Assembly: GCA_963921425.1 (NCBI GenBank)
Contig: OY992834.1
Coordinates: 3,968,001 to 4,032,000, forward strand
Direction: 5' to 3'
From: Dryas octopetala
Taxonomy: Eukaryota; Streptophyta; Magnoliopsida; Rosales; Rosaceae
DNA: 64,000 nucleotides
Positions within the stretch are counted from its first letter, which is position 1; every line of letters starts with the position of its first letter. A model generated the notes under the pieces. That model had not been told where the DNA came from, did no database searches, and saw only the letters and a program-made list of their open reading frames with translations. A program made the position numbers and the translations under genes. This document shows, piece after piece, positions 32,726 through 44,720 of this stretch.

Positions 32726-34302
32726 ATGGGAAAGTCACTCCCTTCCACGACCAGACTCCAAGAGTTCACCAGAATTGTCTCTGCCGACAAGCTCCCGAGG
32801 CCGAAACGCACAAAGCAAGTGTCGCACGTCCGAGTTTCGTCTCCACAAACAGCGAAATCGGATGGTCTCCGGGTCGACCCAGAGCGAGTTCGGCTGAGGA
32901 TGGAGAGCTCCGAGGGCCAGAGTCGGGTTCCGCTGGCTCGGGTGGTCTCGGACTGCGTGACACGGTGGTTCCAGGACACGCTCAAGGAGGCCAAGGCGGG
33001 TGATAGCTCAATGCAGGTCTTGGTGGGCCAGATGTATTACAGTGGCTATGGTATTCGTAGAGACCCCAAAAAGGTCATTTCTTTATTCATTTTGTTTAAA
33101 TTTAAATCTCTATCCCACATTTTATTTTTGGGTTTCTTTGATTTTGCTTTGTTATATTTGCGTGGGCAACTTTGGAGGTTACTGGCTTTAAGCATTCTAT
33201 TTAAATTTAGAAAATTGGTTCTTAATGTGCTCACTGGGAAAACTGAGACAAAGACAACTAGACAAGGAAGGTTTTTGAATCCTGTGCTTCATATTGTTTG
33301 GGCTTCCATATGTTTTAGGGAAAATGGCTACTAGTTAGGCTAGGTAGTTCATAGTTGTGTTAAGCACGTTCAGTGTGGGGGTTATTGTTATGTAGTATCT
33401 CAGTTTACAGAACTCTAAAATCACAAAGGTATGATTCTGTTTTTTTCCTGGTTTTATTGGCATGCAATGAAGCATTCATGATATTGTTCTTGGTGCCTCA
33501 TTAGGAAGTGGGTGCTGGGTTGTTTTAGCCTTTTTGTTTTTCTGGGTAAAAGAGACTATGAAGTATGAACTATGGGTAATCTCGTTGGCATTTATGTTTA
33601 TACTCTCTGCTTTCATTATTCTGAATTTATGAGTTGTTCATTCTGAAGATGGTACTGATTTATTTGTGATTAGGGGCATGCTTGGATGCATAAAGCTTCA
33701 AAAAGTCGAACTTCGGTTTGGAAAGTAAGTGATAAGCAACCAGGTACTCTCTCTCCCCCTGTCTCTGTGGTTGTGTTGTTGCATAAATTTGGTTAGCGAT
33801 AGGTTAGGCAAACATACAACGAACACGAGATGTATAGTGGTTCACCATGATCCATGTGATCGGGCTACGTCCACTTGGTCTTTGGGTTTTCACTACGAAT
33901 AAAGTTATTTACAACATACAAGAGAGCATGGAAGCTCTAGAGAGAATGAGAGCTAGGTCAAAGAGATGAGAGAGAGGAGAGAACCTTTTCTATGTGGGTA
34001 AGGGTCCCTATTTATAATGGATAGGGAGCCCTTCCCCTTACAATTGCCCAAGTGTGGGACTTTTACATAAATAAGGCCCAACTAAGGCCCAAATACACAC
34101 TCTCAATGGTCTCGATCACGTGGTCGGTGGGTGTTCGTTTCTTTGTCATGTGGTAGTTCTGCTCGGTGTCCAATATTATGCATCAACAGGTTGGATCATT
34201 AGTTCACTACCTTACTTGTTCTAATTGATTTCTTGTTGGTTTCCATTAGGTTACAACGCAAGTGATTCCAACTCAGATGAATTGAAAGATGATGCCAAAT
34301 AA
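32726..34302 (+). CDS. Small Sel1-repeat (HCP-like) protein, three exons
   Basis: The exons are 32726-33073, 33674-33743 and 34250-34302 (471 nt, 156 aa), all GT-AG. The ATG at 32726 follows a leader with a (GTTT)n repeat. The first 75 residues are basic and Ser/Thr-rich, a possible organelle targeting sequence. The centre shows one clear Sel1-like repeat, MQVLVGQMYYSGYGIRRDPKKGHAW-type (LGxMYYxGxG, then D..K..W..KA), spanning the exon 1-2 junction. The acidic tail has the pattern ASDSNSDELKDDAK. Sel1 repeats usually mediate protein contacts. I do not know a named function for this short plant protein. Intron 2 was enlarged by a solo LTR. Confidence 0.82.
33774..34188. mobile_element. Solo LTR in intron 2 of the Sel1-repeat gene
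   Basis: This 415-bp sequence starts TGTTGTTGCATAA and ends TTATGCATCAACA, with the TG...CA ends of an LTR, and is flanked by a perfect 5-bp duplication ggttg (33769-33773 and 34189-34193). It contains a TATA-like tatttataat and gggctacgtccacttgg, a type of sequence common in plant LTRs. No internal region is present, so it is a solo LTR left after recombination. The family is not determined. Confidence 0.82.
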
Positions 34303-35374
34303 GGCCAAGTGCACTTTCCTTTTGAGTTTAATCTGAGGTGGGTTGGTTTTCTTCCATTCCTACTGTTATTGGATAACCTTTGTGTTTTGATTTTGATGGG
34401 ATCTTGCATGACTCAGTAATAAATTCATATCCTCTATTACTTTGCATAAGGAACTTTGTTCATTACTACCTCATTTAAGAAGCTCTGTCTTCAATTCAAT
34501 TTGCAAGTCAATAAGTTCTAAAATCTAGTAGAATATATTATCAGTTGCACTTCATACCTACAAGGCTACAAGTCAATAAGTGTGCAGATGATCCTACAAT
34601 TCGGATAAAAATGATTCAATGTTATTGTTTTATAGTAATGTTGGTCTGCTGTCAATGTATTTACCTAGGGTGCTTATGTTTCGCAGCTACAGCTACTCTT
34701 GGGGATCTGACAGTTTTCGCATCACCAGGTCTCGATGACAATCTACAGGCTGATTTTATTTGTTTTTTCTCCTCACTAGTTTCTTTTGGTTGATGTTATA
34801 AATGCTGAGGCAATTCCCGCTACATTGAATAAAAGAAAATTCTCATTCTTACACTTTCTGTTAATCCTTGATGGTCTTCTTTTTTTTTTCTTTTTTTTTC
34901 TTTTTTTTTTTTTCTGCTAAGCTAATCCTTGATATTCACTTGGGGGAAAAAATAAAATTGGTCTGCTAGGTGCTACGAATCTCTCTAGGCCAAATCACAC
35001 AAAGCTTAGAGGGGTGACTAGTAGTAATTTAAATTTTACCAAATTCTAACTTACAATTGAACATGCAGCAGCTTAATCAAGTTATAACCAACCAAATAAA
35101 TTGATATGAACCTTCAATACCTTATGTATATAGGATCACATACATAAAATATGAAATTAGTTAATTCTCATGCAAGCAACGTTATTCGATCAAATATTCA
35201 AATTGATTTCCCATATCAGGACTAGTTTCAAGATTGTTCCAAATGTTATCACAATGGAGTCGTGATATTGTGCTAATTACAACTCCTAGGAGAACAAAAC
35301 TTTATAGCAGTTGTGCAGTTACCGAAACTATAAAAGGCCACAAGTGTTCTTCTCTTATATTAACATTAAAAAGA
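34303..35374. other. 3' flank of the Sel1-repeat gene and intergenic
   Basis: This holds the likely 3' UTR to about 34850, a T-rich low-complexity tract (34881-34916) and anonymous AT-rich sequence. No gene recognised. Confidence 0.45.
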
Positions 35375-35659
35375 GAATGAAGAAAAGTGCAGAAAGCATT
35401 CTACAATTCAATAAAGCTGAAAACATATCAGGCAAGAGCGCATAAAGTTTGGCTTAGCGTGCAAAGAGCCAAGGATAGCTCAGTTGCTTGTACATTCAAA
35501 GATAAATATTACACAAAAAGATCTTCTTTCTCCCAAATTACACAAAAAGAGCCAACCATCTTGCATTGAACACATATCTTGTGTCTTACACATAATTACA
35601 TAAAGTTTCATTCATAACTTAATAAACCCTCTGTTATGGTTATCTTTGTCATGAATGCA

Positions 35660-38635
35660 TCATCTGCCTTCGCGTCTATCCTTTCTCCATTCCCACGGCT
35701 TCTCAGGGTTTGATGAAGCCCATAACCCAACTCGCTTCACTCGAGCCTCTTTCTCCCACTAGTATGTTTCATACATGTGGAATTTTAGTGTGGATAGAAT
35801 ATACATATACGAGTGAAAATGTTGAAAGGTATCAATAATTTTACTTATTTAAATTTTGTCGTTTTAATAGTTTCACCAAGATGGATAAAAGGAACTAATG
35901 CTTAGTTTGATATTGCTATAAGAAAAAACAATTGTGAAGTAAAAAGATTATAAAGTAAAACAATTGAGTGTTTGATAAACTATATTTTCAAAAGTATTGC
36001 GAGTACAAAAAGAAGTATCAAGGTGTTTGGTAAATTTTAGTGTAAAACTGATGTGACTGTGTATAATTATTAAAATAAACATGATATTGAAAGTGCTTGA
36101 AATGAGGGTAACCCTATGTCATTTTGAATAAAAATTGAGAGTATATTAGGCAAATCAAAATTTTTATTAACGGGGCCCACAACTTTCATTCACAATAATT
36201 TCAAAAAGCATGTGGATAGTTGTTTTTCAAAATTGTAGTGAGTGACCTAGCATTGTGAGACACTACAGTTTTTGCATTTATTACCAAACATCAAAACTCT
36301 TGTGAGTGACTTAGAATTGTCATCTACAACAGATTTTGGTTGTCCAACTACAATCCCAAACGGGCCATCAAAGATCGCAGTATTAAAAGACATTGTATAG
36401 TATTGATCTTGAAGTTCTTTTCTTTCTCTTTTACAATTTGGCCAAAGTTCACTTTTGGTCCATGTAGTTTGAGCCAAGTTCCACTTTAATTCTTGTAGTT
36501 TCAATTATTATAATTTTGGTCTTATAATTTACAAATCGTTGCAATTTAAGGACATGTTAGCATTTTTGTTCATAAAATTGTCAAATTTGTTATGCCTTTG
36601 ATCATGTACTTTACAAACCATTTCGATTTTGGTCATGTACTTTACATACCGTTAGCGATTCAATAACCAATTTAATGAATTAATTGACAAGTATGTTAAC
36701 GCTGTCATTGAATTGCAACGATTTGTGAACTACAGGATCAAAATCAAAACAATTAAAATTACAGGGGCCAAAGTGAAACCTAACTCAAAAGGACTGAAAG
36801 TGAAATCTAGCCTTACATTTTTATCATACTATTTAACTCAAGTAGAATTCTAGTGCAATAAATACAGAATTACTAATGTGCTATATACTCACTCTCGCAA
36901 GATCTGAGCGCTGGTCATAGGCTGCGTAATGCCATGCAAACCCCTTCTTGAGCAGTACTTCCTGGTTGAGATTGAAAAGGGAGATTAGAAGACTTGTTGG
37001 TATTATATGCAGAAAGAGATTAATGTTAGGTGGCATAATACCTGCACAAATATGCCATTGCTATATACGTCACTTACACAACGGCCGTAACGATCTTGCC
37101 CATAGACAAGGACCCTCAAACACTTGCCTTGAATAAGCTTAACCAGCTCATCTTTGGCTTCTTTTCCGTACGGCATTTCCATCTCTGGTGCATCTATACC
37201 CCTGTTTTCTCTTAGAATCAATTAACTTTCGCTTGTAGAATAAGTTGCAGCTTGAAAGCCTACAAGCAGATGATCTTACCTTAGTCGAATCCTATACTTT
37301 CGGGCAAGAATATCCTCATTTTGAAAATTCAGTACCCTGGATGGAGGGGAAAAATCAATTAGAAACCCTTTTTTATTTTACAAGTTAAATGGTGTTAAAT
37401 CTAAACGATCAATTAGATGAAATTTATGCAAGAGGCACATGAATATCCAACCGGTATCCTGCATCAATGATTTTTTGGTGAAGTGCATCTGCCTTTGTAT
37501 AATTCCTATTAGTGCGTGCTTTTGTTCTTTGGATGGCCGCCATGTGTACATCGCTCGGAACACATGATGACTCTCTGGGATCTGCTGTGCTGACATACAC
37601 TGTTAAGCCATCGCCATCTTGGATTGCCCTTGCGTCAACCTGGTTTCATCAAAATGATTCACCTAGCTATTAGAACTAATTTCAAGGCACTTAGTTGTGG
37701 TGAAAAGAAGTACTTGAAGAGCTATATTTTGTTTTTATTACTGGTAGTGTCTGGTACTCAAACTGTACTCCTTGAGGCAATGAAGTTGGGACCCCAGCAG
37801 ACAGTTGAACCAGAGTATGGGGAAGAGGGAGACCATAGAAAGCCAATAAGCCCTATAGATAAACAATCACAAAAGAATTTTTATGTTACTATACCCCATT
37901 ACTGTTGTGAGCATCATGTAACAGCCTAAATATTGTGGCATTGGTTCTTGAGTAATTGAGTGTACCTCAACATCAGCCTGTTGGTTTCTCTTGAGGGTTT
38001 CTATAACAAGCCTAGCTGCTTCTTCAGCTGTTTGTGGTGGTGGTTTTGCTTCTCTCCATTTCTCAAGTAGTTTTCTATACCTTTATATATTAGAAAATTC
38101 AGAGAAACCAAATTTAGTTAACTGCATGCATGGAGAGAATTTTCTCAAGACCATTTCTTTTTTCTCTTTTTCTTTTTTTGTTTCAAATGTAGATTAATGA
38201 GATAGATTGCATGCTGATCACCAGTTAGCTTGAGCCTTCTTGGACGAGACAACGTGCTGAGTGAGTCCTTCTGGGACCTTTAATCATAATCACAAAAATG
38301 AAAAAACAAAAAAAGAAGTCAACTTTCGATCAAATGGGATGAAAATTAACAAACCCAGAAAGGCTGAAAACCCAATACCTTACCTATTTGTTTATGTTTT
38401 GCTGAGACATACAAAACGAATGAGAATTGAGAAATCTTATAATTACATTACAGGCTACAAACAGTGCTGAAGAGTTTTTAAAAAGTACCTGGGAGTTGAT
38501 CTCAAAGTGGAAGAGATCGCGGGCAAGAGCCGAAACGCCGACTGTGGCAGCGGAAACGCCGTGAGGCCCAAGTGAGTCGGAGTCGCCGGCGGTGGGAGTG
38601 GGCTTGCAGCACAGGAACCTTAAGGCGTTTCCCAT
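35660..38635 (-). CDS. CAN2: CAN-type calcium-dependent (staphylococcal-like) nuclease, copy A
   Basis: Plant CAN proteins are Ca2+-dependent nucleases with a staphylococcal nuclease (SNc, OB-fold) domain, reported at the plasma membrane through N-terminal lipidation. The nine exons (read leftwards) are 38489-38635, 38222-38277, 37966-38080, 37742-37852, 37452-37639, 37280-37336, 37042-37201, 36893-36961 and 35660-35758. They give 333 aa, the family length, without breaks. [10 protein letters not shown] offers Gly2 for myristoylation and Cys9/Cys10 for palmitoylation. SNc motifs are [28 protein letters not shown] (the Arg/Asp catalytic strand), [16 protein letters not shown] (second catalytic Arg region) and the C-terminal [20 protein letters not shown]. 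The last intron (35759-36892) was enlarged by transposons. The symbol reflects family resemblance; assignment to CAN1 or CAN2 is not resolved. Confidence 0.94.
35899..36368. mobile_element. MITE-like insertion in the last intron of CAN copy A
   Basis: Comparison with copy B (ggataaaagaaactaaacca) shows about 470 extra bases here. The ends read ttagtttgatattgctataa on the left and, complemented, cccgtttgggattgtagttg on the right, an imperfect inverted repeat with a GTTTG-x-x-ATTG core. A clear target duplication was not found, so the superfamily is open. Confidence 0.6.
36440..36812. mobile_element. Mutator-like MITE in the last intron of CAN copy A, 373 bp
   Basis: The inverted ends are GGCCAAAGTTCACTTTTGGT on the left and GGCTAGATTTCACTTTCAGT complemented from the right. 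It is flanked by 9-bp repeats ttacaattt (36431-36439) and ttacatttt (36813-36821) with one mismatch. Copy B has the empty site (gttttacaaatttatcat at the matching place), which confirms the insertion. Confidence 0.8.
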
Positions 38636-38755
38636 GTTGCAATGTTACTCTGAGCCTCAGCAGAGGCTCAGCTACATGGGAATTGAACACAGAAGCTGAA
38701 CAAGGAAGCAAAGAAAAGGAAAATTCGGAGGTTGTGGACTTGTGGGTGTGAATTT

Positions 38756-38808
38756 GGTAAAGCAAAAAGAGTTATTTTTTTTTGTCAAAGGTAAAGCAAA
38801 AAGAGTTA
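38756..38808. repeat. Micro-retroposition scar upstream of CAN copy A
   Basis: A 19-bp direct repeat ggtaaagcaaaaagagtta (38756-38774 and 38790-38808) brackets only tttttttttgtcaaa (15 bp), i.e. TTTGAC plus a poly(A) tail on the minus strand. Copy B has a single unbroken target (cggtaaagcgaaaagagtta near 42105), so this is a true insertion after the duplication: a drastically 5'-truncated LINE or SINE tail. Confidence 0.8.
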
Positions 38809-39802
38809 AATGCCAACAAGGAAATCTAGGAAAGGAGCAAGGCAAACAACGGATCAGAAACCAGATGGACACGTGGCAGGTCCTGGTGTGTTGATCAACG
38901 GTTATCTGTTTAAATTTACAAGAAGAAAACAAAAAATAAGAGCTATCTGGCACTATAGTGTACTGTGTACCAAACAATAGAGAGGACACCCGACACCACA
39001 TTGTTTAATCGAATTGTTTGCAAGTTTTGTATTTGTTTCAAAGTTTAATGCTTGAGGCCTGATTTTAGTGGAAGCTGCAAAGAAAAACGCTTCTATTTGT
39101 TTGTCATATTGTGCGGCAGAATATCTGAAGGAATTCAATAAAGAAATGGTCATGACCCATATGCAATCAAAGAGAAGAAAAAACAGGGGACCCCTGTATA
39201 TGTTAATACAAGTGCAATGCATCATTACCCATCTGAAGGTTTTTCATTTCAGGCTCACTTGTGTGAGCTCTGGTTTTAAACTTTTAATAAATTTGACTTA
39301 GGCTTTACACTGCCAGACACAACTTAATTGGAGAAGAAGAAAGAAGAACCCATTTATTGATGTTCCTTCTATTGCTGTCCCCTGTCCATGTTATTTGCAT
39401 GAATCACCATGGTTGTCCAAATAGGCCCAATAACCAGTCCACCTCAGCAGTAGAATGATTTCTCAAACCCAATTTGTAAGGTTGTGGGTAGACACAGACA
39501 TTATGCAAGGACTCCAAGGCTCTAACAATACAAGAGAACGAAGAGAAGTGCAGAGCATTCTAAAATTCAAATAAAGCTGAAAGCATATCAGGCAAGAGCA
39601 CATAATGTTTGGCTGAGCGTGCAAGGATAGCTCATTTTCTTATACATTCAGAGATAGATATTACACAAAAAGATCTTCTTTCTCCCAAATACGCCAACCA
39701 TCTTGCATTGAACACATAATCTTGTGTCTTACACATAAGTACATAGAGTTTCATTCAAAACTTAATAAACCCACTGTTATGGTTACCTTTGTCATGAATG
39801 CA

Positions 39803-41957
39803 TCATCTGCCATTGCGTCTATCCTTTCTCCATTCCCACGGCTTCTCAGGGTTTGATGAAGCCCATAACCCAACTCGCTTCACTCGAGCCTCTTTCTCCC
39901 ACTAATATGTTTCATACATGTGGAATTTTAGTGTGGATACATATACGAGTGAAAATGTTGAAAGGTACAAATAATTCTACTTATTTAAATTGTGTCGTTT
40001 TAATAGTTTTACCTAGACGGATAAAAGAAACTAAACCAAAGATCTCAGTATTAAAAGACATTTATATAGTATTGATCTTGAAGTTCTTTTCTTTTTGTTT
40101 TACAAATTTATCATACTATTTAACTTAGTACAATTCTAGTGCAATAAATACAGAATTAGTAATATGATATTAATTATACAGTTTATACTCACTCTCGCAA
40201 GTTCTGAGCGCTGGTCATAGGCTGCGTAATGCCATGCACACCCCTTCTTGAGCATTACTTCCTGGTTGAAATTGAAAAGGGAGAGATTAGAAGACTTGTT
40301 GGCAATATATGGCAGAAAGAGATTAATGTTAGGTGGCATAATACCTGCACAAATATGCCATTGCTATATATGTCACCTACACAACGGCCATAACGATCTT
40401 GCCCATAGACAAGGACCCTCAAACACTTGCCTTGAATAAGCTTAACCAGCTCATCTTTGGCTTCTTTTCCGTATGGCATTTTACTCTCTGGTGCATCTAT
40501 ACCCCTGTTTTCTCTTAGAATCAATTATCTTTCGCTTGTAGAATAAGTTGCAGCTAGTTGAAAGCCTACAAGTAGATAATCTTACCTTAGTCGAATCCGA
40601 TACTTTCGGGCAAGAATATCCTTGTTTTGAAAATTCAGTACCCTGGATGGAGGGGAAAAATCAATTAGAAACCCTTTTTTATTTTACAACTTAAATGGTC
40701 ATAAATCTAAACGATCAATTAGATGAAATTTATGCAAGAGGCATATGATATCCAACCGATATCCTGCATCAGTGATTTTTTTGTGAAGTGCATCTGCCTT
40801 TGTATAATTCTTATTAGTGCGTGCTTTTGATCTTTGGATGGCCGCCATGTGTACATCGCTCGGAACACATGATGACTCTTTGGGATCTGCTGTGCTTACA
40901 TACACTGTTACAGTATCACCATCTGGAATTGCTTTTGCGTCAACCTGGTTTCATCAAAATGATTCACCAATCAGAACTAGTTTCAAGGCACTTAGTTTTG
41001 GTGAAAAGAAGTACTTGAGAGCTCTATATTGTTTTTATTACTGGTAGTGTCTGGAACTCAAACTTTACTCCTTGAGGCAATGAAGTTGGGACCCCAGCAG
41101 AAAGTTGAACCAGCAGAGTATGGGGAAGAGGGAGACCATAGAAAGCCAATAAGCCCTATAGATAAACAATCACAAAAGAATTAATATGTTACTATAGTCC
41201 ATTATTGTTGTGAGCATCATGTAACAGCCTACATATTGTGTGGCATTGGTTCTTGAGGAACTGAGTGTACCTCAACATCAGCCTTTTGGTGTCTCTTGAG
41301 TGTTTCTATAACAAGCCTAGATGCTTCTTCAGCTGTTTGTGGTGGTGGTTTTGCTTCTCTCCATTTCTCAACTAGTTTTCTGTACCTTTATATATTTGAA
41401 AATTCAGAGAAACCAAATTTAGTTAACTGCATGTATGGAGAGAATTTTCTTAAGACCATTTCTTATCTCTTTTTTTTTTTTTGTTTCAAATGTAGATTAA
41501 TGAGATAGATTGCATGCTGATCACCAGTTAGCTTGAGCCTTCTTGGACGAGACAACTTGCTGAGTGAGTCCTTCTGGGACCTTTAATCATAATCACAAAA
41601 ATGAAAAAAAAAAAAAAAAAAAAAAAAAAGTCAACTTTCGATAAAATATATGGGATGAAGATTTAACAAACCCAGAAAGACTGAAAGTTCTGAAACCATT
41701 GACCTTACCTATTTGTTTATGTTTTGCCGAGACATAGAAAACGAATGAGAATTGAGAAATATTTTTACATTACAGGCTACAAACAGTGCTGAAGAGTTTT
41801 AAAAAAGTACCTGGGAGGTGATCTCAAAGTGGAAGAGATCGCGGGCAAGAGCCGAAACGCCGACTGTGGCAGCGGAAACGCCGTGAGGCCCAAGCGTCTC
41901 GGAGTTGCAGGCGGTGGGAGTGGGCTCGCCGCAGAGGAACCTTAAGGCGTTTCCCAT
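39803..41957 (-). CDS. CAN2: CAN-type calcium-dependent (staphylococcal-like) nuclease, copy B
   Basis: Tandem paralogue of copy A. The nine exons (leftwards) are 41811-41957, 41525-41580, 41271-41385, 41042-41155, 40757-40944, 40586-40642, 40345-40504, 40193-40261 and 39803-39901, giving 334 aa with no break. Exon sizes equal copy A except exon 4, which has one extra codon (cagcag versus cag). The SNc catalytic motifs are all kept ([40 protein letters not shown]), so it should be an active nuclease. The N-terminus differs: [10 protein letters not shown] keeps Gly2 and Cys9 but has lost Cys10, one of the two adjacent palmitoylation candidates. Its last intron is only 291 bp and preserves the insertion-free state. 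Confidence 0.94.
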
Positions 41958-42765
41958 CTTGCAATGTTAATCTGAGCCTCAGCAGAGGCTCAGCTACACG
42001 GGAATTGAACACAGAAGCTTTACAAGGAAGCAAAGCAAAGGTCTTTTGAGGATTTTAGAATATGGGAAATTCGGAGGTTGTGGCCCTTGTGGGGTGTGAC
42101 TTCGGTAAAGCGAAAAGAGTTAAATGCCAACAAGGAAATCTAGGAAAGAACGAATCAGAAAACAGATGGACAGGTGGCAGATCCCGGTCTGTTAGTCAAC
42201 GGTTATCTGTTTAAATTTACAAGAAGGAACCAAGAAAGAAGAGCTAGCTATCTGGCACTATTAATAGTGTACCAAACAATAGAGAGGACACCCGATACCA
42301 CATTGTTTAGTCGAATTGTTTGCAAGTTTTGTATTTGTTTCAAGGTTTAATGCTTGATGCCTGACTTTTGTGGAAGCTGCAAAGAAAAACGCTTCTATTT
42401 CTTTGTCATATTGTGGGGCAGAAATATCTGAAAAGAATTCAATAAAGAAATGGTCACCCATACGCAATCAAACTATCAAAGAGAAGAAAAAACAGCGGAC
42501 CTCTGTACCCATCTGAAGGTTTTTCATTTCAATCTCACATGTGTGAGCTCTGGTTTTGATAAATTTGACTTAGGCTTTACACTGCCAGACACAACTTGGA
42601 GAAGAACCAATTTGTCCATGTTATTTTATTTGCAAACACTATGGTTGTTGTCCAAATAGGCCCAATAACCAGTCCACCTCGGCAGTAGAATATGATTTCA
42701 GCCCAAACCCAATTTGTGAGGTTGTGGGTAGAGACAGACATAACACAAGGCCTCTAAGAATATAG

Positions 42766-43414
42766 TGTCTCTGATATTGGCAAAGGCCTGCAACAAAACG
42801 TGTAGGCCTGCTGGGAAGGTCTTAATCTCCTTTCTTTCCCACTAACTTCAGGCTTAGCTTTCAACTATGGATGACAACTCAACTCCTACAAAGAGCAATA
42901 CAAAGTGGGATCAGTCAAGTATTGGTAATTACCACTCAAAGAAATAATTGTATATGTGGAGGACTGGTATTCGGCCTTTTTATTTGTGTTATTCTCTCAC
43001 AGAAATCAACGGCTCATCCTATTTCATTGTGTGAACCGAATATTACCATTGAAATGGGCCCTCACCATCATGAATAAGCAGGCATAAAACAATAAATTCA
43101 CAATCTTTGTTCCAACAAAACCCAGCAGCTTCCTAATTTTGCCGACCCTATAATGCAGTGAGGCTAGTTGCTGTAAGGTCAGTAATCAAACAAAGTAGCT
43201 TTACACAAAGTGGAAAACAGAAACAAAAATTCCCATCAATCACGTAAAGAATCCAATACCTCATTCACCGCTGTTTATTAATATGTGTCAATTTGGATTC
43301 ATAATGTATAACACATTAGAACCCCTTCTTTCTTTCTTCCCCTTCATCTTTTACTCTTCTTACTATTGAGAGAGAGAGAGAGAGTCTCATTGCTGCTCAA
43401 ACTATCAAAATTGA
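42766..43414. other. Promoter region of the HMA gene
   Basis: About 650 bp with no gene of its own. A (GA)n tract (43367-43385) lies in the probable 5' leader just before the start codon at 43415. Confidence 0.4.
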
Positions 43415-43856
43415 ATGGCAAATGTAAGCTCCAAAATAACAGAGTCTAGGCTTTGTTTTAATTGTTGTCCCATTTGCTGCAAATTATGACTTTTCACTTT
43501 GATTTGGTGCATTAGGTGGTGGAATTGAAGGTGGGCTTGCACTGTGAGGAATGCATCAAAAAGATCTTGAAGGCCATCAAGAAGATCGAAGGTACTTGTA
43601 AGTCTTATATTATTCATACATGCTTTACACCATGATTGTCCTCATCAACCCATCCAGTTCAATCCATTTTTATGATTGATAAAGCTTAAACACTGGTTTG
43701 GTTTCTTCTCCATCAGATATTGAAACATACAATGTTGATACACAGCTGAACAAGGTCACAGTGACTGGAAACGTTACAACTGAAGAAGTCATTAGAGTTC
43801 TTCAAAAGATCGGAAAGATGGCAAGCACTTGGGAAGGAGAGGAAGTAAAATCTTGA
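43415..43856 (+). CDS. Small HMA-domain copper-chaperone-like protein (ATX1/CCH type)
   Basis: The three exons are 43415-43423, 43516-43591 and 43717-43856 (225 nt, 74 aa). The first coding exon is only nine bases (ATG GCA AAT), followed by a GTAAGC donor. The protein is essentially one heavy-metal-associated domain: beta strand VVELKVGLH, the metal site CEEC at residues 13-16, helix IKKILKAIKKIE, strand IETYNVDTQLNKVTVTGNV, and helix EEVIRVLQKIGK. ATX1/CCH chaperones pass Cu(I) to P1B-ATPases. Here the loop is CEEC rather than the usual CxGC, so metal preference is uncertain. An HMA gene of the CCH type lies in the corresponding Arabidopsis block, supporting orthology to that group. Confidence 0.87.
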
Positions 43857-44720
43857 ATAATTATAATTCGATAATTTAGCTTCATTTGCTAGCAGGACAG
43901 AAAAATAATCAAATATTACTGTAATTTTTCTCTATTTAATTTCCATCTAATTAGGCATTTAGTAGCTAATTTTTGGGGGATTCACATCACCTTCAATTTT
44001 GTAATTTAATTCCTGGTTTGGGGTTTACAATAAAAATAAAATTTTCCTCCTAGATTGAATTGAGTCACAAATTTCATTTTATTTTTTTACTGCTCAAAGC
44101 AAGTAAAAGGTAGCATCAAGTACACGAACAAACACTAAAAACTGATCATACATTACATACTATGTACAAATACTAACATCAACATGATCAAACTCGGTGA
44201 GTCAGAGAGACCGACTCGTTCTACCTCGGCTGCTGAATCGCCCGTGGACTCACTTTCTGGTTCACTTTCTTCGGAGCCTTTTCAATATACCTGGGAGCCT
44301 CCGCCAAAGCCCGACCCTTTCGCCATTTCAACAGTCCCATGGAGACCAACTCTCTGTGGAAGTCTTTCTCTTCTTCCTCCTCTGCTACACACCCAAAAAA
44401 AAAAAAAAAGAACGAGTTAGATCGGGAACTCGGGCGAGTTGACCCGGGGTACTAAAGTAGAGTTACTTACTGTGTTTGTTGTCGGGGTAGTGGTCGTCGT
44501 CGAAGAGGGCATCGATGTCGGAGATGGCAGGGTCGTAAATATCGGGAAAGACAGGGTCATTTTGGGGATCCTGGAAGCGCTCTTGGAGCCAGTAGTCGCG
44601 GAACCAAGGGGAGGACTGAACCAGGGCCCACCATTCCTCGGAGAAGTCCTCCACCGTCCGATACGCCAACGGAACGAACATCGGAGCGTTCGGGTTCAAA
44701 GTTGACGACGGCGACGATGT

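Larger units (their letters stand above)
35375..42765. repeat. Direct tandem duplication containing the two CAN genes
   Basis: Unit A (about 35375-39520) and unit B (about 39533-42765) align along their whole length: the 3' flank (gcagaaagcattctacaatt versus gcagagcattctaaaattca), all nine exons, the introns, and about 800 bp of 5' flank ending near agacagacatta/agacagacataa. Start codons are 3322 bp apart but stop codons 4143 bp apart, because unit A has about 840 bp of extra sequence in its last intron (two insertions, separate entries). Confidence 0.9.
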
